Positions 22,051 through 36,719 of a stretch of DNA of 64,000 nucleotides are shown in pieces (positions within the stretch are counted from its first letter, which is position 1; every line of letters starts with the position of its first letter). Origin of the DNA: Gigaspora margarita (Eukaryota > Glomeromycota > Glomeromycetes > Diversisporales > Gigasporaceae). The position numbers and the translations under genes are program-made. The stretch lies in assembly GCA_009809945.1 (NCBI GenBank), contig WTPW01000444.1, forward strand, positions 315,440-379,439. Direction: 5' to 3'. The notes beneath the pieces are model-generated. The model was not told the DNA's origin and did not search any database. It was given only the letters and a program-made list of their open reading frames with translations.

Positions 22051-24035
22051 TATATATAATTGCATGTCGCACAAAATGCTATTTAGAATGTTCTCCGGTG
22101 CGCAATAAATTTACTCAAAAAAGTTGCTTCGTAATACAATTAACGAGAATTTAGACTAAGTAATTATATTTTTAGAATGTGATAACGGAATCAATTTTAA
22201 TGACAATCTTTGCATTATTGAAGAATACACAGTAATCATAGGTATTTATATTTAGAAATCAAACATAAGTTCTTTTCTGTTTTTTTTTTCAATTTCTAAA
22301 TTATAAATATTTTTTTTTCTTCGAGCCAATATCAGAAATATGATGTATTTCAATATTGATTAAAAAAAAAATCTGATACGTAGTATATATTAGGTAATTA
22401 ATATAATGATATCTGTCCAATACATAAGTATAGATTATTTCCGTTATTATAACATGGCATTAATTCTACAGAAATATTTTATGATTTAACTATTTGCTGT
22501 AATCTCTGAAGGCCGAATAAAATCGTCACCCAAAAAAATTTTGAATATCACAGTAAGCTTGATTTTTCGTTTTGCATTACCTATATTTTTTTCTTTTCTT
22601 TTTTTTTAAAAAAAAAATTGAGATAAAAATTGGGTCTTCAGTAATGTAAAACAAAAATTATCTTTGTGTGCTCTAAAATATGTTGATATTAATAAAAGTG
22701 ATAACAATATCGATATGTTAAACCTGATTTATATAAAACGTACAGAGTACTATTGACAAACAAAGATGACGATCTGAAAGCCAATAAATACAGTAATATT
22801 GATATTAAACTAAAGAACAAGTTTCAAATCAAGAAAATGCAATAGAGATGAAGAAATTTTTAACTTATCGTTGTAACAAAAACATTATTGAAGAAAATGT
22901 ACCAAACAAAACTGTCATTGCACAAATTAGAGGATTATAATAATTTAAATGTCATTATTATTTAGTAAATAATTTTACATAGTATATCGCACACCCCAAT
23001 GTTACATGCATTTTGAAAATTCGTAATCATAACTCTATAATAAAAATTACAAGTGCCATTATTGTTAGCTTTTATAAATGCTTTAGATTTCACTGTTTTT
23101 TAAGTTACACGAAATTTAGCTCTAGGTGGCGATTTTACTGCGGTCGATCATATCGATATAGTAGTGATATAGTCTATTTAAAAGATGCAATAATTATTAA
23201 TAACATTGGTCAAGCTTTTTATAATACCAGTAGGTCATATAGTTTATAACGATTCAAAGATTATAATCTATTGAAACTTAATACAAGATTGCCGTTATAT
23301 ATTTTCGTAGCACTACCTACATTGTACAGTACAATAAAAATTACATGCAATGTTACGTAAGCTTGCGTAATTTTACATATTCGCGGCACCTAACCTAAAA
23401 AAATTCGCTAAAAAAATTTGTTGTTAGATTTAGAATCAGATTCGTTATTACGAAAATAACTAATACCAAAAATATTTCAGAAAACTTTTTGATAATGATA
23501 GAAGCCATTTCAGATTATTTTTTGCATTTCTTTTCTCATGAAATTTGATTAGCCAACAAAATTTTTTAGGGTGGTTAAACTAGGACGGTTATTACATAAA
23601 ATCTTTTTGACCAGAATTTAGCCATATTCTGGCCAAAAGCTTAATCACACGATATTAATCACTAATTCTACTGATTCTGTGGTATTACTTCCCGATCATG
23701 TCAAATAATTTCCAGGGATTAACTGACCAAAATTTGCTTAGCAAATTGTCATCAATATGTCAATGTACTAACAGTAAAAATGAAATTTAAGTTGAATTTA
23801 TATTTACATTTCAATATAAACCTTGGCTAAGTCCCTTTGAAATAATTCTCATCGGAAAAAAATTCTTTCTAAAATCATTCAGATAGCACATAAATTTAAT
23901 TTTATTATAAGTGATATATCTTTGAATCTGCTAGAAAAATTTAAATGTTCAAAAAATATACAATATGCAAACAATCAAAAAAAAAATCCATATATAATAC
24001 AAGTTTTAAAAGGAAAACAATTATCTCACATATAT
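22051..24035. other. AT-rich stretch; 3' flank of the membrane-protein gene
   Basis: No gene is seen. A short MITE-like inverted pair lies at 22552-22673, and a single transposon end (CACACCCCAATGTTACATGC) at 22989. From about 23400 the sequence is recognisably related to 63230-63636, the matching flank of the paralogue at the right edge (shared words such as TAGTTCTCATC/TAATTCTCATC before the gene end). Confidence 0.5.
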
Positions 24036-25380
24036 TTAATAAGAAACAACATTAACGTTAAGATTATAATGACTCTGATGATCTTGTCTAGCCTGCAAAA
24101 ATGCACCTAAACGAACAGTTAATAGTGCACAACAAATTGATATCGTAGCAATGACAAATTTTTTCCAGCCTGGTGTGGAAGGCAAATAAATGCGTTTTGT
24201 AGGATAATTGCTTGTAGAATGAGTATCTACATATACATAATACATATAAACCGGATAGGTGATTGCATAGGTTAACACTGATAAAATTGAGCTATTATTT
24301 TTTTTTTTAAAAAAAAAGACAAAAATTTTAGAAATATGGGGTAAATTATATATTGTACTCAAAATTAACAATACTTACGGAAGTAGATCTTCAATTGAAA
24401 CTGTGGCAATGAGGTTACCAACATTATGAAAAGCTGAAGCAAAAACCAATATTAAAAGTTGACATGGATGATGAACAAAACCATATTGTTGATCATGCAA
24501 GTGATCATCAGGGTTTGCCTCCTCGTTAGTAAGAGGAATACGTTCAGCACCATCACCATGTTTAAGTTCATATTTAGTATTAAAGTAAATACGGATGAAA
24601 GTGATCATAAGTGCATAATCAAAACAGAGACCTATTGTATTATAAATTTAACGGTATTAATAATTTGATTTTACATTTTAAAAATAAAAAAAAAAAGATA
24701 AAAAAGTTCATTACCTTGGAATTTGAAAAATACAGCATCATAAGGCCAATCGATGAAAAGAGTTCCACAATAAACCAAAATTATATAACACAAAAGAATA
24801 CCATAAAAATTAATATTTTTAAGCCTTCCACCAGAACCTATTAAAACTAAAACAACAAATTCAGTAGTATTATGAATCATTCCGAGCGCAACCCAAAATT
24901 TGCCCGCATCAAATATAAGAAGAGCAAACAAAGTTATCATAGTATTAAAATTATAAAGAACTAAAAGACGATTAAAGTAGTAAGCTGAAACTGGAGCAGA
25001 GTCGTCACTGATAAAATAAGTCTGCAGTTTACGAGTGCTCGGAAGATATGCTGTCCACCTTGCGGCTAAATAACAGGTTATCGCCATCAAAAGAGATGAG
25101 AACAATAATGCACTATCGGATTTGTTGTAATCGTTTCCTTTAATGAATATAATTCAATTTGGATAATATAAAATCTTATAGTAAAAAGAATAATAATAAC
25201 ATAAATCTATATAAATTATTATATACCTTTGATGGGAGGATGCCATGTTGGATAGCCAAGCAAACGACTTGTATCTTGAGAAAGAGTGGTCTCAGGGACA
25301 TTCACAAAGGTAAGGAGGCAAAGGAAAAATATAAAACCTGTCAAGGGAACACAATTTGAAGGTCCAAGTTGATATCCCAT
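24036..25380 (-). CDS. Uncharacterised multi-pass membrane protein, four exons
   Basis: Four exons join cleanly: 25380-25227, 25137-24715, 24631-24379, 24291-24036, giving 361 residues. All introns are GT-AG (donors GTATAT, GTAATG, GTAAGT, GTAAGT) and 62-89 bp, and the phases agree at every junction. The ATG at 25378-25380 opens MGYQLGPSNC. Hydrophobic segments of membrane-span length occur near residues 13-28, 60-80, 105-127, 130-144, 150-168, 192-206, about 240-260, 285-303 and 322-342. The loop between spans six and seven is acidic (NEEANPDDH). The C-terminus is short and polar (NVNVVSY). I do not recognise the family. It is the only gene here with no visible damage. A diverged copy lies at the right edge. 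The transporter-or-receptor question cannot be settled from the sequence. Confidence 0.85.
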
Positions 25381-28300
25381 TTCGTTTTAATTATTTATTT
25401 ATATTATGAATTTATTTTTTTTTTCAGTAGGAGATGAATAAACTTTTCGTTAGATAAAGGAGTAAAATCCCTCCGTTTAAATATTCAATCAATTAATGCG
25501 TAACTAAATTAACTAATTTCATTAGCCTTCTTTCATCTTTACGTACTTTTAGGTATATATATATTATGCATATAATATTATTCGCAGAGAATTTTTTGAA
25601 ATAATGCGCAAGGGGAGAATTACCAACTTTGGCCTAAATTAAGTTTAATTCGGGCCGAGCTTCGAAATAACGCCAGTGGGCGTTATTACGTGAAAATGTG
25701 GTAGCTTTAAATGCATGATACAACCAATTTCCATTATTGGTTAAGTGACAAGCGAAATATTGCGTCGGTTGAATTTTCATTAAACCTTAATAGATGTAAA
25801 AGAAAAGCCCGTCGTTAAACGACATAAGTGGCATAACTTGAATTTATTATTCTACTTAGCAGAATTATCACATGACTTTACGGTCCGTGGAAATACGTAA
25901 TAGTGCTGAAATGTTTTTAGCTTAGTGATAAAACAAAAATGCATGAAAATAATTAAGTAATTGTGGAATATAAAAGACTATTGTAATAAATTGTGTTGAT
26001 ATTTATTTTTTGACATTTCGATTAGATTTAGTTACAATATAATATATAACATAGGAATATAAATAATTACGCAAAGACTTCCTATATAAATATTAGATCA
26101 ATCATTTGTGATTTGCAGTAGAATTTTGATCCGATTTTTTTTTATTTTTTTTTTTTCATATCAATATATTAATATCTGGTTTAATCGGTTTTAATATCTG
26201 ATATATAAAAAATATAACCGGTTCCAAACTCTAATTTGCAGATTATGCAAAGTGATATAATTTCACATAATATAAAAGAAGAGCGGCCACACGACACTTC
26301 GCCTCATAACGTCGTCACAGGCCAAAAGGTGGCGCATAAAGAGGATGACGTAGGAAGATCATAGACTATGAGGTTAACACGATTGCATATGGCAGGCGTC
26401 AGGTATAAGAATTAGATACGACGAAACCAGATCCACAAGCGCTTGAACTGAAAATTCGCGTGGCAAACAAAAGAAAGGCATATACGATGCTAAATTAAGT
26501 TGTTGAGATGATAAAAAAAAGCACCTCCCCTGAAAATTGTTAAGCAGAAATTTGATATGATAGCACGAATAATTAAGAAGTACGATGAATAATACTTTAA
26601 TAACTCAAATAGTTTATTGATCGAAAAGTTAATTCTCGTAAGCATTACAGCCTTAAGAGTGTTATCAGAATGATATCAGAACGTCGGCTACTGGACGGTT
26701 AGAAAAATGCAAAATAACGATAAAAGAATAACAAAGCATAAACAACCTGGAGGCATTCAACCACGCTAAAATGTCAAGGTACCACATATTTCTGGTATTT
26801 ATTCATCTACGAATGTAGAAGAGGCTCACATTAATGGTAGAAAATAAAACTATACAGACAGGTTGTCGATAATAAAAAAAGTTATAATATTTCAGCCACA
26901 GACTACACGATAGTGGAACAATTACCAATAATCCAAGTTTCATGAATCCTTAGCAATCAATGTTAATAGCAAGAGGCTATTTCAAGGACGAATCTATTTG
27001 GAGTACAGAATATGGTGACTTAACGTCACGTCACAGACATAGAAATCATTTGCAATGAAGTTAGAATAAATAGTTGAGGTTGACAGTGTGACAAAAAGGT
27101 CACTGTAAAATCATGGTGGTATTGGGATTATAAGAGAGTTTTTACAGATCTCAGATACAGACCTCGTATAAAACGGATAATAACTGATAAATATATATAA
27201 TATAATATACATAATAATTGATAGAATTCTAGAATGTCAAAGATTTCTTTTAATTATTATCAAAATCTCAAGATTGCATCTTTCGCAAAACACTATGTAT
27301 AAGTCAATCAGATCATCAGAAGAATCGATTTCTGATTAATTATTAAAATCAGAATCAGTTATAGATTCAATTAGCAACAATTAATTATTATGGAGTTGTT
27401 TCTCATTTCAACAGTAACATCCAGGAATTCATCAAAAAAAAAAAAAAGAAGACAGTATGTAAAATTCTATCACAATAATATACCAATATCCAACAAAAGC
27501 AATCCTACTCATCTATCAAAATACTGTAGTACTCCTGTAGTCCTTCACCAGAATTACTCTGGCTAAATATAGATTTGCTATAGTAATTACATAATTTATA
27601 CTAATTGAACAAGATAATATATCATATCCACAAAGGAATTTGAAGAAATTTTTAATCAATATAATGAGAACGAGCATAAAATACAATAGTCAAGGAAAAT
27701 ACTCTACAGTTATCCCAATCAATCCATCGTTCAAGTTATGATATTATAGACATTCATGTCTTCAAATATTAACAAACCAGTGACTTGGTCGACATAAAAA
27801 GGAATCACAAAGAATCAAACTTAATTCAAGAAAGAGAACGTACAATTTTGTATTGTGAATCCTTAAGCTACCTATTTCATATTAATTATAGTAGTTCTAA
27901 TGACAAAAATGGTACATACTAAAGTACCAGTATCATACCTCACTATCTGATCTGATCAGATTTAATGTGAAGCATAGGAGTTGAATATAAAGCTATAACC
28001 AATACAAAAATTTGAAAACAATAAGATAGATCAATTCAGCAGCATATTTGTAAAGGCAACATTAAAAAAAATCATATCAAATATGTTCTATACTCATTAA
28101 TTATATATATAAATGATATATTTTCAGTAAAGTAATAGTCTCAGCAATAAAACATTGAGCAGCATCTTTGACTGTAACAATAAGCTAGCAAGGAATTAGT
28201 TGTTTTGGAATTTAGATACAATTAAAGTTCTACTCAAAAAAAAATCAAAAATCAAAATCGAGAGAGCCTGATAAAGTGCGATCTAGATATGCCTAGTGCG

Positions 28301-28474
28301 CATTAATAATCTACATGGATCATTGATAGCTACAATTATCAATCTCTCAAGATTAATTCATCTCTATAGCTAATTTCTGGTGATTATCTTCATCATAGAT
28401 TTTATCCCGATTATTTTCTAAGAGTCTTCATAGCGGATAATTTTTAAAGATTATTTTAAGCATACATCAGAAAA

Positions 28475-29125
28475 TTTTTAAGGGGAAATTACATATAAGG
28501 GGCGAAAAATGAAAATAATTACATATAAAGATCAAAAATAAAAAATAATTAAATATAAGGGCCCAAATTTTGAAAAATTTTACAGTCAAAGGCCCAAATT
28601 TATCGTAATTAATTAAATTACAAGTTTTTAACATTTATAATTATTCAAATCTAATTTTCTTTTGACGGCTAAACTTGTTACTTTTTGATCAGTACTGCAT
28701 TAATTCTCTTAGCGTATTTATAATTTAACTTTCTCTACGAGTACAAATGAGTTTTTGCGATTCTAAATATCGTTGATTAATGCGTAGTATCATTCACAAA
28801 ATATGATTCACGTTTCATAACTAATTTTGGTGCAGTATAGAATTATTTGTTTAGAACCGAATTAAGATTATAATATTTGATAAATATCATGCTTAACCCA
28901 GTCGGACTGCATCTTGGTTAAAAGTTTCGTTAAGCGAAAAAAAATAGTTTAAAATGTATAAAGTAATACATATATATATTTTGTCAATGTTCAAAAAACC
29001 ATTATTGTCATAACGCAATTATTTTTGTCCTTTAATTGTAAACTTTTCAAAAAATTTGGAATTTTATATTAATTATTTACACTTTGGGCCCTTTTCATTT
29101 TCGGGCCCTTATTGTACGTTCCTCA
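28475..29125. mobile_element. MITE-like element with GGGCCC ends
   Basis: The left side repeats ATATAAGGGGCGAAAAATG and AAGGGCCCAAA, and the right side has TTTGGGCCCTTTTCATTTTC and GGGCCCTTATTGTACG in the opposite orientation. AT-rich interior with no coding frame. The exact ends and target duplication are not resolved. Confidence 0.45.
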
Positions 29126-29144
29126 ATTTTTAAATAAGGTGGAT

Positions 29145-29210
29145 ATCGATTACTAATTGCAGAGGTAATTGTCATCGATTTATATCGATCACAATCGATT
29201 ACAATCAATT
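29145..29210. repeat. ATCGAT word cluster
   Basis: Six ATCGATT or AATCGAT-like words in 65 bp, similar to the words inside the MITE at 8150-8597. No ends identified. Confidence 0.45.
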
Positions 29211-29306
29211 ATGATCCGCTTGTGAACGGAGTCACAAGGCGGTACAATATTGAGAGTCACTGGACATACCATGTGACAAATGGGTCACAGGACTTGTTCA
29301 TGACGG

Positions 29307-29984
29307 TGTTACCCTACCCTTGGAAAAGTCTCCGGACACCTACCGGACACCTACAAAATCACGTGCCCCTATAGTTATGTAGGTACAAAAATTACCCGAT
29401 TTGGTAAATGTTCACGTGAATTGGTAGGTGTCCGGAGACTTTCCGTTACCCCTGCTGATGTACCCTGATCAACTTATCACATGGATCACGGGATTACTGC
29501 GCCCAAAATGTCGGATCTGCCATTTCCATTATATCAACCACTCATGTCATATCGGGTATACCGGAGGGAATCAGCATGAAAGAGTGATATGGTAGGAATG
29601 ACATTAATCAGAGTAGTAACATCAATGATAGATATAATATAAACGATAGAACAATCACTCATGGCATAAGTGCCATATTTTTAGTATAGAATATTTTATT
29701 ATATAAACGGGCGATATTTGCTCCACTTTGTAGGCATGTTCACTATTACTTTTCTTTATTATCAACAAAAGACATTTTACATTAAATCAATTCTATAAAT
29801 TACATCATAACTCTTTTGAATTGCCAAATCACACTATACATAAACCCTCCCGCTTATATAAATACTAACAACTATAGTAAACCACTGCACAGTTTGTGTC
29901 TCTGTGCTCACATGACTCCTGCTAATTGTTGTGCTGTTAGCCTCAATTTCTGAGAGGTATTTCACGAGTTAACAATTGGTGGAG
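29307..29984 (+). repeat. Left LTR of the gypsy-type fossil
   Basis: Matches 39416-39944 along its length, apart from the MITE placed within its first bases. It contains a TATATAAA-like motif near 29856. Confidence 0.8.
29315..29444. mobile_element. MITE inserted in the left LTR
   Basis: About 130 bp with inverted ends sharing AGTCTCCGGACACCTACC, followed inward by CACGTG. GTTACCC occurs on both sides and is the first sequence of the LTR, so the insertion hit the LTR within its first bases. Confidence 0.7.
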
Positions 29985-32604
29985 ACTGGAGATCTGTAAC
30001 TAGATGTGAGTCTGATTATTCACTTTGTGTAAGCCACCATATCTGATTCAGTATGAATCAACCAACAAAGAAAGAAATAAAACTTGGTTAATAAAAAAAT
30101 ATAAAGACTATTGCACGTATCAAGTATGGATTCCACCCAACTGAGACAACTTCTCAAGCAAGTTACTGATGGATTTAAGAAGGTTGCGGATGAACTGAAA
30201 AGAGGAAAGACAGATAGTGTGAAGGAACTGAATATTGTTAAGGTAGAACAATTTCAGGGTATGGAAAATGAAGACCCCACTGAATGGATTGTTATGTTTG
30301 AAAAGGCTGTACTAGCTAATAATTGGAAGAACAACTGGAAGATCGAAATTGCTTTTGGTTACTTACTTAGTACCACCTTGTATTGTTATAATAATGTCAA
30401 AGACACTATTACCAGCTGGTCAGATAATGAAGATACTTCCTTTGTGGCCTTGTTTAATAAGTGCTTCAGGACCTTAGAGAAAACGAACAAGTGGCATAAT
30501 GAGTTGCATAATATTGAACAAGAACCAAATGAACATGTTCCCAAATATGTTGCTAAATTCAGTTAGCTCAGAAAAAGGTGGACCTCAGAAATAGGTTACC
30601 TGATGATTATGTGATTCATTTATTTTTATCAGGGCTAAGACAAAAGGTTGCTATATAGACCACAATGAAGGACTCTCAGACCCTAGAAGAAGTCATAGAA
30701 GTGGCCAAACAGATTGAAGCAGGAAAATTCTATATAAAAAATAAGTTGGATAAAGAAAAGCCCCAGAGGAAAAATAAAAGATGACATAAACTCGTTGACC
30801 CAAAAAATACAACAAATGTCATTAAACTATGCCACCCTCATCTCAGCAATTGTGACCCAAGATAACTACCCCTCTAGACACTCTACACCTAGATCAAATC
30901 CATATTACATATGCCCCAAAACTCAGTGATATTAAATATGCAGGAAAGGGGTTATCTAGCGCATAACTGTAGGGCAAAAAGGACTAATCACGGTGTATGT
31001 AACAATCTTGATAACCAGAAAACAAAAGAGTAAACATGGCTTGGATAAAAACAGGTGATGAATACTCATCAGAAAAAAAACAAGTATATACAGGAATTAG
31101 AACTTGCTTTACAACATATGATACGAACCAATGAAATTATAGGACAAAAGATCAGAATCCCAAAAAGAATTTAATCTGCAGAGCTAAACCAAGCCTATAC
31201 CCATACAAATGGAGGAAGTTACAGACCCTACACCTGTTACAAAGAAACAGATGTTAAAGAAACAACTATTGGTAGTAGACCAAGTTAAGCTAAATGATGT
31301 AGCAGACGATATTTTGAATATGCAAACTAGTGCAACTATTGCACAAATGCTGCACTATCCCAACCAAAGAAGGAATCTCACCAAGATACTATGCTATAAC
31401 CCACAAGCACCCAAGGTTATGACTATAAATCATATGATCAGAATGAGTTACTTAGGGTTGGGTCAGACAACCACAGCAAAATGTCGCATGCAAATCAAGA
31501 AAAACTCCATTGTGGCAATTCTTGACTTGGGCTGCAGTGAGCATTATTACAAACAGATTAAAGAGGAAGTTAAATCTAAATATTAACACATCATCTAAGA
31601 TGGTAGTAGTTTTAGCAAATGGACAAAAGGAAAGGGTATTGGGTAAGATAAGTAAAGTAAAACTGGCTGTACAAAATGTACTTGTACCCATACTACTACA
31701 AGTAATTGAGTCTTTAGAAAAAACCCTCTTCCTAGGCACCGTCTGGTTTGAAAAGGTGCAAGCCCAATGGAACTTTAATGCTAGAACCTTGAGGATAGAA
31801 TACAGAGAAGTAGAGACAACTATTTTTACAACCTATTTGGATGATTGACCTCTGTGTGCCAGTAATAAAGAAGAATCAGATAGAGTAAATGATCTAATAG
31901 AAGAACTTGAATTCGAGGATGAAGAACTACAGGAATATAAAATGAATTATTCAGAAAGTTGAAAGTGGAATGAAACTATAAAGGAGATATGTAGCCCATT
32001 GTAGATAATAACTCTGCTGTATACTTAACTGAGATGGACATAATCAGCAGTAATACAATGTTTGGGACATCTCTAAGCTATCTAAATAAGGAGAAAAAAG
32101 TGATTGTGAACACACTATTAGAAACAAATAAGGCCATATTCTCAGAAAATTTTGCTAAAGAGGGTCAAACTTTAGAACTCAGCTGCACCAATCTAACCTA
32201 CTACAAAATCATGACAGGTTGCACTAAACCTATCAGCCAAACATACTACTATATCTCCAAAGACAAAAAGAATTTTTAAGCAGAGAAATCAAAGCTATGG
32301 AAAAAAAGTGTATCATAAGAAAATGTAAGAATCCATGGACCTTATTGGTTGGCATAGTGCTAAAAAAGAATAGAAAGAAATGACTAAGTGTCGACTACTG
32401 TAAGCTGAATAGTATAACAGAAAGGGATGTTTACCCGTTACCCCTAATCGAAGAAGTACTTGAAGCTTTCCAGAGTGCACAATAGTTTTCTAGTTTAGAT
32501 TTAGTCTGTAGTTACTAGCAGGTTGCTATAAAGAAGGAAAATAAGAAGAAAACTATTTATTATTAAATTCAGCACTTATGAAATTAATGTAATACCATTT
32601 GGCC

Positions 32605-33078
32605 AGGACCTCGAAATATCTACAAAAGAGTAAGATTTTACAAAAATTACTAAATATGGGGTCATCTAAAGCAGAGACAAATCATGTGATCAACTACCAA
32701 TCAAATTATAGCATTTTGATAATCTTTGGTAAAGCAAAAATGAAAGAGAAGCGAAAACCTTGAAAAATACAAAAAACGGCAGTCTAAATCTACCTCGATG
32801 TGTTAATCAAAAATGTCAGGAAGGCAATTTTATTTATATATATTTACCTAAAACCTAATCTAACCCTAATATAGAACAACTCTAACCCTAAAGTTAATTG
32901 AAAAAAATTTATTAAATATGAGTTGTCTCCGCTTTAGATGTTCTCTAAATATGAAAAGATTTGCAAGAAAAAAGTCAAAAATAAGCAAACCAATTACAAT
33001 AAAAGAAAATGATCTGCACAAAAAAGGCCAAAAATAAGCAAACTAAACCCTACATCTCTCTATATATTTTGGAGTCCT
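32605..33078. mobile_element. MITE inserted in the reverse transcriptase region
   Basis: 474 bp with inverted ends AGGACCTCGAAATAT and, reversed, AGGACTCCAAAATAT, flanked by ATTTGGCC and ATTTGGTC (an 8-bp duplication with one mismatch). The interior has short CCCTAA tracts near 32865-32895. hAT-like by duplication length. Confidence 0.7.
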
Positions 33079-36000
33079 ATTTGGTCTGTGTAATGCCATG
33101 GCAACCTTTCAATAACTTATAAACAAAGTCTTGGGAGTATAAGAAGAATTTGTCATAGTATACCTCAATGATATCACTATTTACTTTAAGACTTTCAAGA
33201 ATTACATGCACTATCTAAAAATAGGATTTACTACTTTAAAGAAAGCCCATCTAAAATTAAATAAGAAAAAATGATATTTTTTTCTTTCAGAAATAAATTT
33301 CTACAATATAAAGTAACACAGAAAGGGATATTACTGAATAAAAATAAAATAATAAAAGTAAAGGACTTCCCCATCTCTACTAACCTATGACAATTACACA
33401 GGTTCTTAGGCCTTGTTTTGTACTACAAAAAATTTATTAAGGACGTTTTCAAGATAGCACAACTACTACATGACCTATTAAAGAAGAAGAAAGCTTATAA
33501 GTAGAAAAAGGAACAAAAGGAAGCTTTTAAGGCTCTAAAACAAAAGCTGATTTTTGCTCCAATTCTCTAGTATCCCAACTTTTCAAAACCTTTTTATCTT
33601 CATACTGATACCTTGGGTACTGAATTAGGAGCTGTATTAGCCTAACTAACTGACGAAAAAAAGAAGTATGCAGTAGCATATGCTAGTAGAAGCCTTACAG
33701 GAGCAGAAAGAAACTACTACGTAAAAGAGCTAGAGTGTCTGGTAGTAGTGTAGGCCATTAAGCATTACTATCATTATCTAGACACCATATACATTTACTT
33801 GGTGACCGACCACTCTGCTCTTAAATAGCTAAAAACTACAAAATTAAAAGGAAGATATGCATAGTAAATACTATGCCTCAAATCCTACAATTTCACTATA
33901 ATACATAGGGCTAGCAGAAAACATAATACTGTGCATTGTTCAGATACACAATACAGAAAGGGAAGTAAAAGTAAACACAGTAACAACTGACCTAGAAAAA
34001 CCAACAAAAGAATTAGAAAAGGGAGAAGAAGAATTGAAAGGCTCAAAGTAAAAAGAAAAGGAAAGTTAGAATTCTCTAGAATAAGTGCTAGACATTGTAA
34101 GGACCTCAGATATAAGGGCAAAGCTATCTACTATATTGACACCTATTATATGTATAAACACAAAAGATTAGGAGGTCACTATGCTCTAACTAAATTAGAC
34201 CTAGAGGAGCCTGTCTATCTATACCATTTTTTCAATTATAAACTAATTACCCACAAGCCTAAACAACTCATTTTGCTTTGAGAGCAGTTGTTAGATGTGG
34301 CACAACAAGAATTACTGTGGAGGAAGATTTAGAGAGAGCTAGACATGAACATAGGGACCAGACAAAGAATTAATCTAGAACTACATGAAGTTGTTAATTC
34401 TTTAAAAGAAATAAAATCTGAGGAAAGAGATGAGAAAGCTTATATATATATAGTGAACATCACTAACAAATCTTTATTACCAATCTCTAAAGAATTGATA
34501 CCTTCAAATAGCAATGAGGAATGTACTACTGATGAGACCATTCCCGTGATGATTTTTGAGTTAGTAAGCACTAGACAATAAAAAAACTAGTATTTATAGA
34601 AACTTGTATAGACAATGGTCACATATACTACCTGTACTTACATCCTACTCTCAGTACTCACTATGCCACAAGAAGCTTTGACCTTTGAAGAGCAGTGTGC
34701 CATGTAGAGTATATTACATTTCTGCTTATTACTAATGATCCAGTAGATTTAATTACACTGCAATAGTGGGTTGCAGAAAGAGCCCAATGAGATGGCCTAG
34801 AAATAAACTTAATCCAGCAAAGTGGACTAAGTGCTACCATAATCAAAGAGTTAATAGCCCATATGAACAAGATGATCCTACAATAGAAAAAAAAATTAAT
34901 TAAGATACTATAAATGCACAATAGAATAAAAAGGAATAATTGATACCTAGTAGATAAATTCTTTGTAGTTATAGATATATATATATCAATATAAAAAAAA
35001 AGAGAATACAGGTAGCACTATGGATATGACATCGAGTAAGGTTGGTCATAACACCAATGTGTGAGGAAGGGCACAATGAACAAATTAAGAGACAAATACT
35101 ATGAAGGCATAGATATATAAATTAAAAAAAAAAACATAATAAAAATCTTAGTAAATGAATCCAGTTCAGGTTCCGGTGTTCTAGCAATAAAATCAAGATA
35201 AATCCAGAAGAATATCAACAGTTGAAACTATATCTAGAAGTTAACAAATTACCCAAGACCTCAATGCCGAAAGACAAAGAAAAATTAAGTCCAAAAGTAG
35301 ATTCTTTGAATATGAAAATGAAATATTATATAAGAAAGATAGATGAGATCAGTTGAGAGAAAAACTATTGAGAATTGTTTAAAAAAGTGAAGTAGAACAA
35401 ATATTGTACCTAATGCATACCATCCAACTGGTAAATATTTGGTATTGACAGAATATATGAAAAAATCAAAGAAATCTACTATTGGCTACAGATGTATGAG
35501 GACATTCATGTGTGCGTCCAGTCATGTGATAGATGCAACAAAGGGAAAAAAGAGATCTCATAGCCCCTTACAACTAATACTAGTGGACCTACCCTTCCAA
35601 AAAATTGGCATAGATATAGTAGGACCACTACCAATAACCTTGCAAGGTAACTGTTACATAGTAGTGGATACTAACTATGCGACAAAGTGGCCTGAAGTAA
35701 AACCAATTCCAACTGCAAACTCTAAACAGGTATCAAGATTCTTGTACAAAGACATAATATGTCATCACAGTTGCCCTAATTTAATTTTGTCTAATAGAAG
35801 AACCTATTTTAGAAACAGGTGATTAATATCAGCAAATTATATATACGTAATCTTATATAAGATATTACGGCCCGTAATATTACGAAAATTTTATGATCGA
35901 TGTGGCATATTATGTGTCAGGGATGATGCTGAAATCAGATGATGCTGAAATTTGGGTTTTGATTTGAAACTATAAGCCCTGCTAAAATCTATATATGCTC

Positions 36001-36719
36001 TTTAAATATCAAATCTATACCCAAAACTTACCCTAAACCTATAAGACAAAAATGAAAAAACATCTCAAAAAAATTTTAAAATTTCATATCAAAATAAATA
36101 AAAATTTTAGGATTATCCGATTTCGGCTATATTATGGTAATATTATGGTTATTATTTCGAAATATTTTGAAATATATTGCAAAATATTGCAAAATAGACC
36201 AAATAAAAAAATGCAAATTTCCTCCCCTATAGGGGTCGTGTACTAATGCAGATCAATAAACTAATGTGTACAGGAGATAATATTTTGATATTTTCACATT
36301 GTTTCGCAATATTAAAATTTTTTTTAAAAAATAAATAAATGATATATATATTCACATAATCATGCTTTTTTACAGGTTTTCACACAGTTTCGCAATTATT
36401 ATAAAATTTCATATTTATTATTATTATATATTATACATTATAATTTACATTTATTAAATATACATTTTTAATTAATATTACATTATTATATAGTATTATT
36501 TTTACATTATTACAAATANTTTAAACTACNTTNGCACTTNGTCNCATCTAATTCTATTACTATATACAAAAAACTAACCCTATACACTTATTTTCGCTCA
36601 CCCTACAGTTAGCTATTATCTTCGCTTCTTTGTTTTCTATCATTTTCACTTTGGTTATTTCTTTTGTTTTGGCTATAACCTTCATTTCACTCTCTTCTTC
36701 TAAATACTTCAAAGAAGTA

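Larger units (their letters stand above)
25381..29306. other. 3.9 kb without a recognisable gene
   Basis: 25.4-26.2 kb is the AT-rich upstream region of the membrane-protein gene. 26.27-27.2 kb is less AT-rich and looks like decayed coding or transposon sequence (many scattered stops, no motif I can name). 27.2-28.45 kb is AT-rich. A MITE-like pair of ends is at 28475-29125. Confidence 0.5.

Noticed and set aside
23013-23249. 78-codon plus-strand open frame near the membrane-protein gene
   Set aside because: Begins inside a transposon end and has low-quality composition; not supported.
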